Below, in pieces: positions 1 through 9,074 of a stretch of DNA of 64,000 bases. Each line of letters starts with the position of its first letter. Position 1 is the first letter of the stretch. The position numbers were made by a program, and so were the translations under genes. The notes under the pieces were generated by a model. It did no database searches. It had not been told where the DNA came from and worked only from the letters and a program-made list of their open reading frames with translations. The DNA is from Ramlibacter albus (GTDB lineage Bacteria > Pseudomonadota > Gammaproteobacteria > Burkholderiales > Burkholderiaceae_C), in contig NZ_JACORU010000003.1 in the NCBI RefSeq assembly GCF_014297445.1, forward strand, positions 416,286-480,285, in the 5' to 3' direction.

Positions 1-2
1 TC

Positions 3-1403
3 GTGCCGCTTTCCGCGCAGCGCAGCCAGAGCCCCGCCGCGCTGCCCTTCGTGGTGGCCGTCGGCGACAACGGCTGGCGCACGGAGCCCAAGGTCACGGG
101 CACCTGGCCCGCACTGACCGCCGCCGCTCCCGCGCAGATTTCTCCCGCGCTCGCCGAGGCGCTGCGCAGCGCCGCGCAACCGGCACCGGCCGCGCCCTCG
201 CTCACGCTCGGGCTCGCGATGCTGTTCGCGCTGCTGGGCGGCCTCATCCTCAACCTGATGCCCTGCGTGTTCCCGGTGCTCGCGATCAAGGTGGTGGGCT
301 TCACGAAGCACGCCGACGACACGCGCGGCCACCGCGTCGCCGGCCTGTCGTACACGGCGGGCGTGGTCGTGTCCTTCCTCGCGCTGGGTGGGCTGATGCT
401 CGCGTTGCGCGCCGGCGGCGAGCAACTGGGCTGGGGCTTCCAATTGCAGTCGCCGGTGGTGATCGCGCTGCTGGCGGCGCTGTTCACCGTCATCGGCCTG
501 AACCTCGCCGGCCTGTTCGAGTTCGGCACCTTCCTGCCGAGCGCCGTGGCCGGTTACGAAGCTCGCCACCCCGTGATGAACGCGTTCCTCTCGGGGGTGC
601 TGGCGGTGGCGATCGCCTCGCCCTGCACCGCGCCGTTCATGGGCGCATCGCTCGGCTTTGCGATCGGGCTGCCCGCGGTTGAAGCGCTGCTGGTCTTCGG
701 CTCCATCGGCATCGGCATGGCCCTGCCCTACCTCGCCGCGAGCTGGGTACCGGCAGTTGCGCGCCTGCTTCCGCGGCCCGGCGCATGGATGGACGTGTTC
801 CGCAAGCTCATGGCCTTCCCGATGTTCGCCACGGTCGCGTGGCTCGTGTGGGTGCTGGGCCAGCAGGCCGGCATCGACGGCGCCGGCGCCCTGCTCGTGC
901 TGCTCGTGGCGATGGCTATGGTCATCTGGGCATTCACCCTGCAAGGGCGCGGGCGCACGGTCGTCGGCGCGCTGTCGGTCGCCACGCTCGCCGCGCTCGC
1001 CTGGGGCATGGGCCCGTCGATCACGCAGCAGCCGCCCGCCAAGGCCACCACGGCCGCGGCGCAGGGGCCGTGGCAACCGTGGGAGCCCGGCCGCGTGGAC
1101 CAGCTGTTGGCGTCCGGCCAGCCCGTCTTCGTGGACTTCACGGCCGCGTGGTGCGTGACCTGCCAGTACAACAAGAAAACCACGCTGGCCGACGGGGCGG
1201 TGCTTGCGGACCTCACGGGCAAGAACGTAGCCTTGCTGCGCGCCGACTGGACCCGGCGCGACCCCGCGATCACCGCGGCGCTGGCCCAGCTGGGCCGCAG
1301 CGGCGTGCCCGTCTACGTGTTCTATCGCAAGGGCGCACCGCCGATCGTGCTGTCGGAGGTCCTGGGTGTCGAAGAGGTCCGTTCGGCCATAGCCAAACTG
1401 TAG
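3..1403 (+). CDS. DsbD-like thiol:disulfide interchange protein, 5' end outside window
   Basis: Inner-membrane reductase that passes electrons from cytoplasmic thioredoxin to periplasmic partners. The reading frame is open from the first bases, so the true start and most of the periplasmic N-terminal domain lie upstream. A DsbD transmembrane core follows, with the two cysteine-proline signatures NLMPCVFPVLAIK and ASPCTAPFMG, then several more hydrophobic helices. A C-terminal thioredoxin domain carries AAWCVTCQ (cysteines at about residues 384 and 387 of the visible part). This order of core then thioredoxin domain is that of DsbD/ScsB proteins. The next gene, a secreted redoxin, starts 10 bp downstream and is a likely electron acceptor or co-expressed partner. 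The family call is firm; the substrate is unknown. Confidence 0.9.
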   Translation: MPLSAQRSQSPAALPFVVAVGDNGWRTEPKVTGTWPALTAAAPAQISPALAEALRSAAQPAPAAPSLTLGLAMLFALLGGLILNLMPCVFPVLAIKVVGFTKHADDTRGHRVAGLSYTAGVVVSFLALGGLMLALRAGGEQLGWGFQLQSPVVIALLAALFTVIGLNLAGLFEFGTFLPSAVAGYEARHPVMNAFLSGVLAVAIASPCTAPFMGASLGFAIGLPAVEALLVFGSIGIGMALPYLAASWVPAVARLLPRPGAWMDVFRKLMAFPMFATVAWLVWVLGQQAGIDGAGALLVLLVAMAMVIWAFTLQGRGRTVVGALSVATLAALAWGMGPSITQQPPAKATTAAAQGPWQPWEPGRVDQLLASGQPVFVDFTAAWCVTCQYNKKTTLADGAVLADLTGKNVALLRADWTRRDPAITAALAQLGRSGVPVYVFYRKGAPPIVLSEVLGVEEVRSAIAKL

Positions 1404-1413
1404 GAGTCGTCAC

Positions 1414-2022
1414 ATGCTGCGCCGTACCGTGCTCGCTTCGTCCCTGTTGCTCGCGTTCACGGCGCATGCGGCGCCCACCGTCGGCCAGCCGGCGCCGGAC
1501 TTCACGCTGAAGGACACGGGCGGCAAGCCGGTGAAGCTGTCGGACTTCCGCGGCAGGTACGTGGTGCTGGAGTGGACCAACCCCGGCTGCCCCTACGTCA
1601 GGAAGCACTACAACAGCGGCAACATGGCCGACACGCAGCAGCACGCCACGGGCAAGGGCGTGGTGTGGCTCGCCATCAATTCCACCGAACGCGATGCGTA
1701 CGACTACCTCGAGCCCGCGAAGCTCGCCGGCTGGCTGCAGGAGCGCAAGTCGCGCCCGAGCGCGATCCTGATGGACGAGGAAGGCACCACGGGCCGCGCT
1801 TACGGTGCCCGCACCACGCCGCACATGTACATCGTCGACCCGCAGGGCCGGCTGGTCTATGCCGGCGGCATCGACAGTATCGCGTCGAGCAATCCCGACG
1901 ACATCAAGCGCGCGACCAACTACGTGCGCGTGTCGCTCGACGAGGCACTTTCCGGCAAGGCCATCTCGAACCCGGTGACGCGCCCCTACGGGTGCTCCAT
2001 CAAGTACAAGGCCTCGGCCTGA
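1414..2022 (+). CDS. secreted redoxin (AhpC/TSA-type thioredoxin fold)
   Basis: A 202-residue protein with a short Sec signal ending near AFTAHA. The rest is a thioredoxin fold of the peroxiredoxin/TlpA type: GQPAPDFTLKD near the mature N-terminus, then WTNPGCPYVRKHY with a single cysteine at the active-site position instead of CxxC. The motif order fits small redoxins often found beside DsbD-like proteins. A GGAGT sequence sits just before the ATG. Position directly behind the DsbD-like gene suggests it is reduced by that membrane protein in the periplasm. This is inference from neighbourhood; the fold is clear. Confidence 0.85.
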   Translation: MLRRTVLASSLLLAFTAHAAPTVGQPAPDFTLKDTGGKPVKLSDFRGRYVVLEWTNPGCPYVRKHYNSGNMADTQQHATGKGVVWLAINSTERDAYDYLEPAKLAGWLQERKSRPSAILMDEEGTTGRAYGARTTPHMYIVDPQGRLVYAGGIDSIASSNPDDIKRATNYVRVSLDEALSGKAISNPVTRPYGCSIKYKASA

Positions 2023-2028
2023 GACGCC

Positions 2029-2448
2029 GTGCTGCCCAAGGTCCTCGCGCTCGCCTGCACGGTCATCCTGCTCGTCTTCATGGGCTACTTCGCCCTGGGC
2101 TCGCTGCCGCTGCTGATCCTGAAGCACGACACGCCGATGGATGCGCGCTTCATCCGCGGCTTCTTCCACCTCTACTACCGCGCGGTCCTGTTCGCGGCCG
2201 TCACGACTTCGGTCGCCTATGCCTTCGCGGGGCAGCCCGGGTTCTGCGCGGGCATGGCGGTGCTGGCGCTGGTGGTGTTCACGGCCAGCCGCATCGTGCT
2301 GCCCGGCATGGATGCCCTGCGCAACACAATGACCCCCGAGGACGCGGGCGCGATCGCGCGTTTTCGGCGGCTGCATGGCTATGGGATGGCCCTCAATGCC
2401 TTGCAGGTGGTCACGGTGGGATGGAGCATGACGCTGCTGCGCCTTTGA
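2029..2448 (+). CDS. small multi-pass membrane protein
   Basis: A 139-residue protein with about four hydrophobic helices (roughly residues 5-30, 48-66, 70-90 and 115-135). The GTG start lies 7 bp after the redoxin stop, so it is probably the third gene of the DsbD-redoxin operon. I recognise no catalytic motif. It resembles short uncharacterised membrane proteins of Burkholderiales in size and layout. Function unknown. Confidence 0.7.
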   Translation: MLPKVLALACTVILLVFMGYFALGSLPLLILKHDTPMDARFIRGFFHLYYRAVLFAAVTTSVAYAFAGQPGFCAGMAVLALVVFTASRIVLPGMDALRNTMTPEDAGAIARFRRLHGYGMALNALQVVTVGWSMTLLRL

Positions 2449-2471
2449 AGGCCTTTGCCCATAATGGGGCG

Positions 2472-2951
2472 ATGAGCAGCACGATTCACGACCTGCGCCG
2501 CATCCTCGGCAGCTGCAAGACGCTCGCCGTCGTCGGCCTGTCGCCGCAGTGGCACCGGCCCAGCTTCTTCGCGGCCAAGTACATGCAGGAGCACGGCTAC
2601 CGCATCGTGCCGGTCAACCCGACGGCGAAGGAAATCCTCGGCGAGAAGTGCTACCCCTCGGTGACCGAAGCCGCGAAGGAAAACAGCATCGACCTCGTCG
2701 ACTGCTTCCGCCGCAGCGAGGACATCCCGCCGATCGCCGACGAAGCCATCGCCATCGGCGCGAAGTGCCTGTGGATGCAGATCGGCGTGATCAACGAGGC
2801 GGCCGCCGCCAAGGCACGTGCCGCGGGGCTGGACGTGGTGATGGACCGCTGCGTGAAGATCGAGCACGCGCGCCTGTTCGGCGGCCTCAATTGGGCCGGT
2901 GTGAACACCAAGGTGATCTCGTCGCGCCGCCCGCAACAACTGTTCTACTGA
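2472..2951 (+). CDS. CoA-binding (YccU-type) protein
   Basis: A 159-residue protein made of one CoA-binding Rossmann domain. TLAVVGLSPQWHRPSF, followed by YRIVPVNPTAKEILGEKCYPS and the WMQIGVINEAAAAKA segment, is typical of the YccU/YneT family. The same frame is open far upstream, but the ATG at 2472 (MSSTIHDL) matches the start of the family and gives the usual length. It probably binds CoA or a related nucleotide; no reaction is established for the family. metY starts 4 bp after its stop, so the two are likely co-transcribed. Confidence 0.85.
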   Translation: MSSTIHDLRRILGSCKTLAVVGLSPQWHRPSFFAAKYMQEHGYRIVPVNPTAKEILGEKCYPSVTEAAKENSIDLVDCFRRSEDIPPIADEAIAIGAKCLWMQIGVINEAAAAKARAAGLDVVMDRCVKIEHARLFGGLNWAGVNTKVISSRRPQQLFY

Positions 2952-2955
2952 AGCC

Positions 2956-4281
2956 ATGGCCGAGAAAGACCACGACTACGGCTTCGGCACACGCGCCATC
3001 CACGCCGGCGCCATGCCCGACCCGGTGACCGGCGCGCGCGCGACGCCGATCCACCAGACCACCAGCTTCGTCTTCGACTCCGCCGAGCACGCGGTGTCGC
3101 TGTTCAACCTGCAGACCTTCGGCAACGTCTATTCGCGCATCAGCAACCCCACGGTGGCGGTGCTGGAAGAGCGCGTGGCCTCGCTGGAAGGCGGCCGCGC
3201 CGCATTAGCGTGTGCGACGGGCATGGCGGCGCAGATGACGGCGCTGCTCGCGATCCTGAAGGCCGGCGACCACATCGTGGCCGCGTCGACGCTGTACGGC
3301 GGCACGGTGGGGCAACTGGGCGTGGGCTTCTCGCGGCTCGGTATCGAGACGACTTTCGTGGATCCCGAAGACCCGGAGAATTTCCGCCGCGCCATCCGCC
3401 CGAACACGCGCGCCGTGTACGGCGAGACGCTCGGCAACCCGCTCGTCAACGTGTTCGACATCGAGCCGGTCGCGAAGATCGCGCACGAGCACGGCCTGCC
3501 GCTGGTGGTGGACAACACGGTCGCCTCGCCCTACCTCTGCAACCCGTTCGCCTTCGGCGCCGACATCGTGGTGCACAGCGCGACGAAGTACCTCGGCGGC
3601 CACGGCACCACGATGGCGGGCGTGGTGGTGGAGTCCGGCAAGTTCGACTGGGGCGGGCCGATCGCGAAGGACAAGTTCCCGGAGATGCTGGAGCCCAGCC
3701 GGGCGTACCACGGCGTGAAGTTCTACGAGACCTTCGGCGACTTCGGCTACACGATGAAGGCGCGCATGGAAGTCAACCGCACCTTCGGCGGCTCGCTCTC
3801 GCCGCTGAACGCGTGGCTGATCCTGCAGGGCATCGAGACGCTGCACCTGCGCATGCAGGCGCATTGCCGCAACACGCTGCGCGTCGCGCAGTTCCTCGCC
3901 GACCATCCGCTCGTGAGCTGGGTGAACTACCCCGGCATGGAAACGTCGAAGCACTACGCGCTGGCGAAGAAGCAGTTCCGCGCGATCGACGGCAAGCCCG
4001 GCGCCTCGGGCATCCTCACCTTCGGCATCAAGGGCGACGACCCGGCGCGCGCGGGCGAGAAGTTCATCGATGCCTGCGAGTTCCTGAGCCACCTCGCCAA
4101 CATCGGCGATGCGAAGACGCTGGTGATCCACCCGGCTTCCACCACGCACCGCCAGCTCAATGACGAAGAGCTCGCGAGGGCCGGTGTGCGCCCCGACATG
4201 ATCCGCCTCTCCGTGGGCATCGAGGACGTCGACGACATCCTCTGGGACATCGATCAGGCGCTGCGAACCAGCCAGAAGTAG
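2956..4281 (+). CDS. metY: O-acetylhomoserine sulfhydrylase / aminocarboxypropyltransferase
   Basis: A 441-residue PLP enzyme of the Cys/Met metabolism family. It should join O-acetyl-L-homoserine with sulfide (or a thiol) to give homocysteine, the direct sulfhydrylation route to methionine. The N-terminus has GTRAIHAG and the YSRISNPT motif. The PLP lysine lies in HSATKYLGGHG near residue 210. The inserted segment FDWGGPIAKDKFPEM and the length above 420 residues separate MetY-type enzymes from the shorter cystathionine gamma-synthases (about 390 residues). Its 3' end overlaps the convergent methyltransferase gene by 28 bp. Confidence 0.9.
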   Translation: MAEKDHDYGFGTRAIHAGAMPDPVTGARATPIHQTTSFVFDSAEHAVSLFNLQTFGNVYSRISNPTVAVLEERVASLEGGRAALACATGMAAQMTALLAILKAGDHIVAASTLYGGTVGQLGVGFSRLGIETTFVDPEDPENFRRAIRPNTRAVYGETLGNPLVNVFDIEPVAKIAHEHGLPLVVDNTVASPYLCNPFAFGADIVVHSATKYLGGHGTTMAGVVVESGKFDWGGPIAKDKFPEMLEPSRAYHGVKFYETFGDFGYTMKARMEVNRTFGGSLSPLNAWLILQGIETLHLRMQAHCRNTLRVAQFLADHPLVSWVNYPGMETSKHYALAKKQFRAIDGKPGASGILTFGIKGDDPARAGEKFIDACEFLSHLANIGDAKTLVIHPASTTHRQLNDEELARAGVRPDMIRLSVGIEDVDDILWDIDQALRTSQK

Positions 4282-5354
4282 ATACCGGGCATGGGCGCTT
4301 CGCTCTCCGTGCGCAAAGCGCCTTTCTGCATCGCCTGCACCTGCAGGCCATTGCGCGACGCGAGGTCGAGCACGTAGCCCTCCGCGTGCGCGAAACGCCG
4401 GCTGGGGCGCAGCACCATCTTCTCGACGCCCGGGCCCGCATCCTCGATGGTCAGCGCGAACACGCCGCCGGGTTCGAGGCATCGCGCGACGTGGCTGAAC
4501 ACCTCTTCGAGCGCACCGACGTAGACCAGCACGTCCGCGCACACCACGAGGTCGTACGGCCCCTGCGCGCCGCGCAGGTACTCCACGATGTCGCCGTGCA
4601 CCAGCTTCTCGTACGTACCGGACTCGGCGGCTTTCTGCAGCATGCCCATCGACAGGTCCACGCCCTCGATGTGCAGCATGATCGCCTTGGCGATGCGGCC
4701 CACCAGCCCGGTGCCGCAGCCGAGGTCCAGCACGCGCTCGAAGCGGCGGTCCAGCGTGGCGAGGTGCTGCGCGAGCACCGCCGGCGCCTGGTAGTTGAGC
4801 GCCTGCACCAGGTGCTCGTCGAAGCGCACCGCGTACTTGTCGAAGAGGTTCTCGACGAAGGCGCGCGGCATGTCGTCGACGCTTTCCCCGCGCAGCGCGC
4901 GCAGGAAGTACTGCGCCAGTTCCTTGTCGCCGCCATGCGCGATCGCCTTCTCAAACGACTCGGCGGCTTCGGCCTCCTGTTTGAGCTCCACGAGCAGGTT
5001 GCCGCGGTACAGCCAGAGCGTGCCGGCTTTCGGGTCCGCGGCGAGCGCGCGGTCGAAGGCTTCGAGCGCCCCGGGCCTGCGGCCCAGCTCCGCGAGTGCG
5101 AGCGCGCGCAGGCCCAGCGACGAGATGTTGCCCGGCTCGCGTGCCAGCACCTTGTCCGAGACGGCAAGCGCATCGGCGGCACGCCCGAGTTTCATCAGCG
5201 TCGCGGCCAGGCTGCCCAGCGCGATGGTGTCGGCCGGGGCCAGCGCCACCGCCTGCGCGAAGCTGCGCTCGGCTTCGGCGAAGCGGCCGGCATTGAAGTC
5301 GGCGCTGCCCTGCGCGATCAGCTTGCGCACCTTCAGGCGGCCGCCCGTGTTCAT
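4254..5354 (-). CDS. TPR-methyltransferase paralog 3
   Basis: A 366-residue protein with about four TPR units (residues 10-145) followed by a class I SAM-dependent methyltransferase domain. SAM-binding motif I is [10 protein letters not shown] at about 210-219, and a short acidic loop GVDLS follows. The start ATG overlaps the stop of paralog 2 (ATGA), so translation is probably coupled. It is last of three tandem paralogs sharing domain order and the end motif GIYFWL near the C-terminus. The TPR part suggests a protein partner or protein/peptide substrate; the substrate is unknown. Confidence 0.85.
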   Translation of the reverse strand: MNTGGRLKVRKLIAQGSADFNAGRFAEAERSFAQAVALAPADTIALGSLAATLMKLGRAADALAVSDKVLAREPGNISSLGLRALALAELGRRPGALEAFDRALAADPKAGTLWLYRGNLLVELKQEAEAAESFEKAIAHGGDKELAQYFLRALRGESVDDMPRAFVENLFDKYAVRFDEHLVQALNYQAPAVLAQHLATLDRRFERVLDLGCGTGLVGRIAKAIMLHIEGVDLSMGMLQKAAESGTYEKLVHGDIVEYLRGAQGPYDLVVCADVLVYVGALEEVFSHVARCLEPGGVFALTIEDAGPGVEKMVLRPSRRFAHAEGYVLDLASRNGLQVQAMQKGALRTESEAPMPGIYFWLVRSA

Positions 5355-6457
5355 GGTGCCGCCCGCTCCAGCCAGAAGTAGAGCCCCGCGATCGGCTTGT
5401 GCTTGTCCTCGCGGATCGGGGCGCGCTGCATGCCCTGCAAGGAGAACCCGTTGCGATCCGCGAGCTCGCGGATGTAGGCCTGCGAATGCGCGTAGCGGCG
5501 GCTCGCGCGCAGCGCCAGCGCGGGTTCGCCTTCGGCGGGCTCCTCCACCGAGAAGCAGAACACCCCGCCCGGCGCCATGCAGGCCGCGACGCGTTCGAAC
5601 ACCTCTTCGAGCGCGCCGACGTAGATGAAGACGTCGGCGGAGATCACCAGGTCGTACGGGCCCTGCGCGGTGCGCAGGAACTCCACGATGTCGGCGTGCA
5701 CGAGGCTGTCGTAGGCGCGCGTTTCAGCTGCCTTCTCCAGCATGCGTGCCGAAATGTCCACGCCCTCCAGCCGCGCCATCATGGGCTTGGCCATGCGCCC
5801 GCACAAACCGGTGCCGCAGCCCAGGTCCAGCGCGTTGGCAAAGCGGCGCTGCATCGCGGCGAGGCGGTTCGCGAGCACCGTCGGCGCCTGGTAGCGCAGG
5901 TCCTTCACCAGGTTGACCTCGAAATCGTCGGCGTACTTGTCGAAGAGCCCCTCGACGTAGTCGCGCGGCGGTGCGGGCGGCGTTTCGCCGCCCGTGAGTG
6001 CGGCGAGGTAGTAGCCGGCGAGCTCCGGGTCCGCGCCATGCGCCAGCGCCTTGCGGTACGACTCGGCCGCCTCGAGCGGCCGCCCCATCTCCACCAGCAA
6101 GGTGCCGCGCTGCATCCACAGCGTACCCGCTTCGGGCCGCGCGGCCAGCACGCGGTCGAAGGCGGCGAGCGCCTCGGGGTGGCGGCCGATCTCGGCCAGC
6201 ACCAGTGCGCGCAGGCCGAGCGTGTCGAGGTTGCCGGGCTCCAGTTCGAGTGCGTCGTCGAGCAGCGGCAGCGCCTCGCCGGCACGGCCCAGCCGCATGC
6301 GCACGACGGCGAGGTTGGACTGCGTCGACGCGCGCCGCGGCACGAGCGCCAGCGCCGCGGCGAAGCTGCGCTCCGCCTCTTCCAGCCGGCCCGCCTCGGT
6401 GTGCTGCACGCCCTGCGCGAAGAGCTCGCGGGCCTGCTCGAACGCCGCGTCAGCCAT
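5351..6457 (-). CDS. TPR-methyltransferase paralog 2
   Basis: A 368-residue paralog of its two neighbours: N-terminal TPRs ([17 protein letters not shown] onward), then the SAM motif [13 protein letters not shown] and the shared end GLYFWLERA. The frame is open further upstream, but the ATG at 6457 (MADAAFEQ) overlaps the stop of the gene before it by 8 bp and aligns with the start of the other two. This is the middle gene of a translationally coupled three-gene unit. Substrate unknown. Confidence 0.85.
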   Translation of the reverse strand: MADAAFEQARELFAQGVQHTEAGRLEEAERSFAAALALVPRRASTQSNLAVVRMRLGRAGEALPLLDDALELEPGNLDTLGLRALVLAEIGRHPEALAAFDRVLAARPEAGTLWMQRGTLLVEMGRPLEAAESYRKALAHGADPELAGYYLAALTGGETPPAPPRDYVEGLFDKYADDFEVNLVKDLRYQAPTVLANRLAAMQRRFANALDLGCGTGLCGRMAKPMMARLEGVDISARMLEKAAETRAYDSLVHADIVEFLRTAQGPYDLVISADVFIYVGALEEVFERVAACMAPGGVFCFSVEEPAEGEPALALRASRRYAHSQAYIRELADRNGFSLQGMQRAPIREDKHKPIAGLYFWLERAAP

Positions 6458-7553
6458 CGCGCTCCAGCCACACGCAGAAGCCCTGCACGGGCACGCCGCG
6501 CTGCTCGCGGATCGCCGCGCGCTCCAGTTGCAGCATGCGCAAGCCGTGGCCCGCAGCCAAGCCTTCGACATACGGCTGCGAATGGGCGTAGCGCCGCGTG
6601 TGCTGCAGCACCAGCGGCTCGGGGCCGTCGTGCGCCTCGACGGAGAAGCAGAGCACGCCGCCCGCAGGCATCAGCCGTTGCAGCTGCGCGAAGACGGGCT
6701 CGAGCCGACCGACGTAAAGGAACACGTCGCCCGCGACCGCGAGATCCCAGGGTGTCGAAGCGGCCGCGAGGAATTCGACGATGTCGCCCGCGTGAAGCGA
6801 CTCGTACAGGCCGCGTGCCTTCGCGTGCTCCAGCATCTGCGGGGAGAGGTCGACGCCGTCGAGGCGATCCACGAAGGGTTTGACCAGCGGCGCGCACAAG
6901 CCCGTGCCGCAACCGAGGTCGATGCCTTGCGAGTAGCGGCGCCCGAGGCGCTGCAGCCCCTGCGCAAGCAGTTCCGGCACGCGGTAGTTGAGCGTGTCGA
7001 CCAGCTCGGTGTCGTAGTTCGACGCATAGTTGTCGAAGAGCGACTGAACGTAGTCGCGCGGCGCGCTGTCCGGCGGCGCGTCGCGGCCGCTTGCCGCGGC
7101 GAAATACGCCATCACCTCGGGGGCGGGGCTGTCCTGCACGGCCTTGCCGAACGACGCCTCCGCCTCCTCGTAGCGCCCCATCTCCCGCAGCACGTTGCCG
7201 CGCAGCGTCCACGCCTGCGCGTTGCGCGGCTGCAGTTCGACCAGCTGGTCGAACGCCTGCAGCGCATTGGGAAAGAAACCGAGCATCGCGAAGGCGGTGC
7301 CGCGCAGGCCGAGCGCGTCGGCGTGGCCGGGGTCGGCGTCGAGCACGCCGTGCACGAGCCCCAGCGCTTCTTCCGGCGCGCCCTGCTTCAGCCGCACGCC
7401 GGCCAGGCGCACCGCGGTCGCCGCCCGCCCCGGCTCCAGGCGCAGCGACTCCTCGAAGCTGCGGCGCGCCGCGTCCAGCTCGCCGGCCTCGTACTGCTGC
7501 ACCCCTTGGCGGAACAGGCTGCGCGCGGCCTCGGGATCGTGTTCAGTTGCCAT
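6450..7553 (-). CDS. TPR-methyltransferase paralog 1
   Basis: A 367-residue protein, first in the tandem array. TPR units span roughly residues 5-140. The methyltransferase domain follows with [14 protein letters not shown] and [13 protein letters not shown], ending [10 protein letters not shown] like its paralogs. The start at 7553 (MATEHDPE) was preferred over an upstream ATG because it aligns with the paralogs. The promoter must lie in the 63 bp between this gene and hemE, which runs the other way. No operator is obvious. Confidence 0.85.
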   Translation of the reverse strand: MATEHDPEAARSLFRQGVQQYEAGELDAARRSFEESLRLEPGRAATAVRLAGVRLKQGAPEEALGLVHGVLDADPGHADALGLRGTAFAMLGFFPNALQAFDQLVELQPRNAQAWTLRGNVLREMGRYEEAEASFGKAVQDSPAPEVMAYFAAASGRDAPPDSAPRDYVQSLFDNYASNYDTELVDTLNYRVPELLAQGLQRLGRRYSQGIDLGCGTGLCAPLVKPFVDRLDGVDLSPQMLEHAKARGLYESLHAGDIVEFLAAASTPWDLAVAGDVFLYVGRLEPVFAQLQRLMPAGGVLCFSVEAHDGPEPLVLQHTRRYAHSQPYVEGLAAGHGLRMLQLERAAIREQRGVPVQGFCVWLERDG

Positions 7554-7616
7554 ATCGCAAGTGGCCCCATCATAGGCGGGCGGCAAGGGGCGGCGGGCAC
7601 TGCGAGAATCCGGGGG

Positions 7617-8726
7617 ATGAGCTTCGCCCCCCTCAGAAACGACACCTTCCTGCGCGCCTGCCTGCGCCAGGCCACGCCGTACACCCCCCTCTGGTTGATG
7701 CGCCAGGCCGGCCGCTACCTGCCCGAGTACCGCGCCACGCGCGCGAAGGCCGGCAGCTTCATGGGCCTGGCCACCAACAAGGATTACGCCACCGAGGTGA
7801 CGCTGCAGCCGCTGGACCGCTACGCGCTCGACGCCGCGATCCTGTTCTCCGACATCCTCACCGTGCCCGACGCAATGGGCCTGGGCCTTTCATTCGCCGA
7901 AGGCGAGGGCCCGCGTTTCGCACGCCCGGTGCGCGACGAAGCCGCGGTTGCCGCGCTGCAGGTGCCGGACCTCGAGAAGCTGCGCTACGTGTTCGATGCC
8001 GTCACGTCGATCCGCCGCGCGCTCGATGGCCGCGTACCCCTCATCGGCTTTTCGGGCAGCCCGTGGACGCTGGCCTGCTACATGGTCGAAGGCGGCGGCT
8101 CGGGCGACGACTGGCGCGGGGTGAAGAGCCTCATGTACAGCCGCCCGGACCTGATGCACCGCATCCTCGAGATCAATGCGCAAGCGGTGAGCAGCTACCT
8201 CAATGCGCAGATCGACGCGGGCGCGCAAGCCGTGATGGTGTTCGACAGCTGGGGCGGCGCGCTCTCCGATGCGGCCTTCCGCGAGTTCAGCCTCGCGTAC
8301 ACACGGCGCGTGCTCGCCGGCCTCAAGCGCGAGCACGAGGGCGCGGTCATCCCGCGCATCGTGTTCACCAAGGGCGGCGGGCTGTGGCTCGATGCGATGG
8401 AGCCGCTCGACTGCGACGTGCTCGGGGTCGACTGGACCGTGAACCTCGGCCGTGCGCGTGCACTCGTGGGCCACTCGAAAGCGCTGCAGGGCAACCTCGA
8501 CCCCGCCGTGCTGTTCGCGCCGCCCGCGCAGGTGCAAGCGGAGGCGCGCCGCGTGCTCGACGATTTCGGCACGCCGCACACGGGGCCGGGTACGGGGCCC
8601 ACGCAGGTGTTCAACCTCGGCCACGGTATCAGCCAGCACACACCGCCTGATAACGTTCAGGCACTGGTGGAGGCGGTGCATTCCCACTCCGCCCGGCTGC
8701 GCGAGCCAAGCGCGGCGCGCGGCTAG
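7617..8726 (+). CDS. hemE: uroporphyrinogen decarboxylase
   Basis: A 369-residue cytoplasmic enzyme that removes four acetate carboxyls from uroporphyrinogen III to give coproporphyrinogen III in haem synthesis. The N-terminal signature [16 protein letters not shown] is intact, as are the [13 protein letters not shown] segment, the FDSWGG motif and the C-terminal NLGHGI. The frame stays open for about 1.5 kb upstream, but the ATG at 7617 gives the family's usual start ([14 protein letters not shown]) and length. It is divergent from the TPR-methyltransferase array and is followed by the DnaA-box spacer and priA. Confidence 0.97.
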   Translation: MSFAPLRNDTFLRACLRQATPYTPLWLMRQAGRYLPEYRATRAKAGSFMGLATNKDYATEVTLQPLDRYALDAAILFSDILTVPDAMGLGLSFAEGEGPRFARPVRDEAAVAALQVPDLEKLRYVFDAVTSIRRALDGRVPLIGFSGSPWTLACYMVEGGGSGDDWRGVKSLMYSRPDLMHRILEINAQAVSSYLNAQIDAGAQAVMVFDSWGGALSDAAFREFSLAYTRRVLAGLKREHEGAVIPRIVFTKGGGLWLDAMEPLDCDVLGVDWTVNLGRARALVGHSKALQGNLDPAVLFAPPAQVQAEARRVLDDFGTPHTGPGTGPTQVFNLGHGISQHTPPDNVQALVEAVHSHSARLREPSAARG

Positions 8727-8783
8727 GCGCATCCGGGAGTTCCCTAGGAGGCGGAAGCGCAAAATCTTCCGTGGCGGCTTGAC

Positions 8784-8792
8784 TTATGCACA
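8784..8792 (+). promoter_or_regulatory. DnaA box (TTATGCACA)
   Basis: The 9-mer TTATGCACA fits the DnaA consensus TTATNCACA exactly. It lies 58 bp after hemE. Binding is inferred from sequence only. Together with the second box it may tie priA expression to DnaA. Confidence 0.5.
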
Positions 8793-8971
8793 AAAACTGT
8801 GTTGCGGGAATTGTCAACCCGGCCCGGCGAGCGGCGCCCGCTACAAAAGCCGTAGCTAACGCAAGTTGTTGATTCTTATAGGATCTGTGGATTGCCCGTT
8901 TTGACGGCAAAGCAGCCAACTGCTTGATTTTCCGGGCTTCGCCGGCCTGCGCCGCATGCCTATCAACAAAG

Positions 8972-8980
8972 TTATCCACA
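8972..8980 (+). promoter_or_regulatory. DnaA box (TTATCCACA)
   Basis: TTATCCACA is the high-affinity DnaA 9-mer, in the same orientation as the first box and 188 bp from it, 95 bp before the priA start. It is followed by an A-rich run (TAAAACC). Either a regulatory site for priA or part of a DnaA-titration locus. Confidence 0.6.
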
Positions 8981-9074
8981 TAAAACCTAGACAAAGGTCT
9001 AATCGCTTTTCAATCAAGGACTTACCGCGGATTTCACCAAGCCACGTGAAGAGCACAGCGTAAACCCTCATTCG

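Larger units (their letters stand above)
8727..9074. other. AT-richer hemE-priA spacer
   Basis: This 348-bp stretch has no gene I can support. It is visibly richer in A and T than its surroundings, for example around 8866-8890 and 8960-9020. It holds two 9-mers matching the DnaA-box consensus TTATNCACA (at 8784 and 8972) and a looser match, TGTGGATTG, near 8886. It must also carry the hemE terminator region and the priA promoter and ribosome site. Confidence 0.7.

Noticed and set aside
6051..7616. In-frame 5' extension of hemE
   Set aside because: The extension overlaps two well-supported genes on the other strand; the family start is at 7617.
8727..9074. Chromosomal oriC at the hemE-priA gap
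   Set aside because: Only two consensus DnaA boxes and no dnaA, dnaN or rpmH nearby; better read as a regulatory or titration site until GC-skew is checked.
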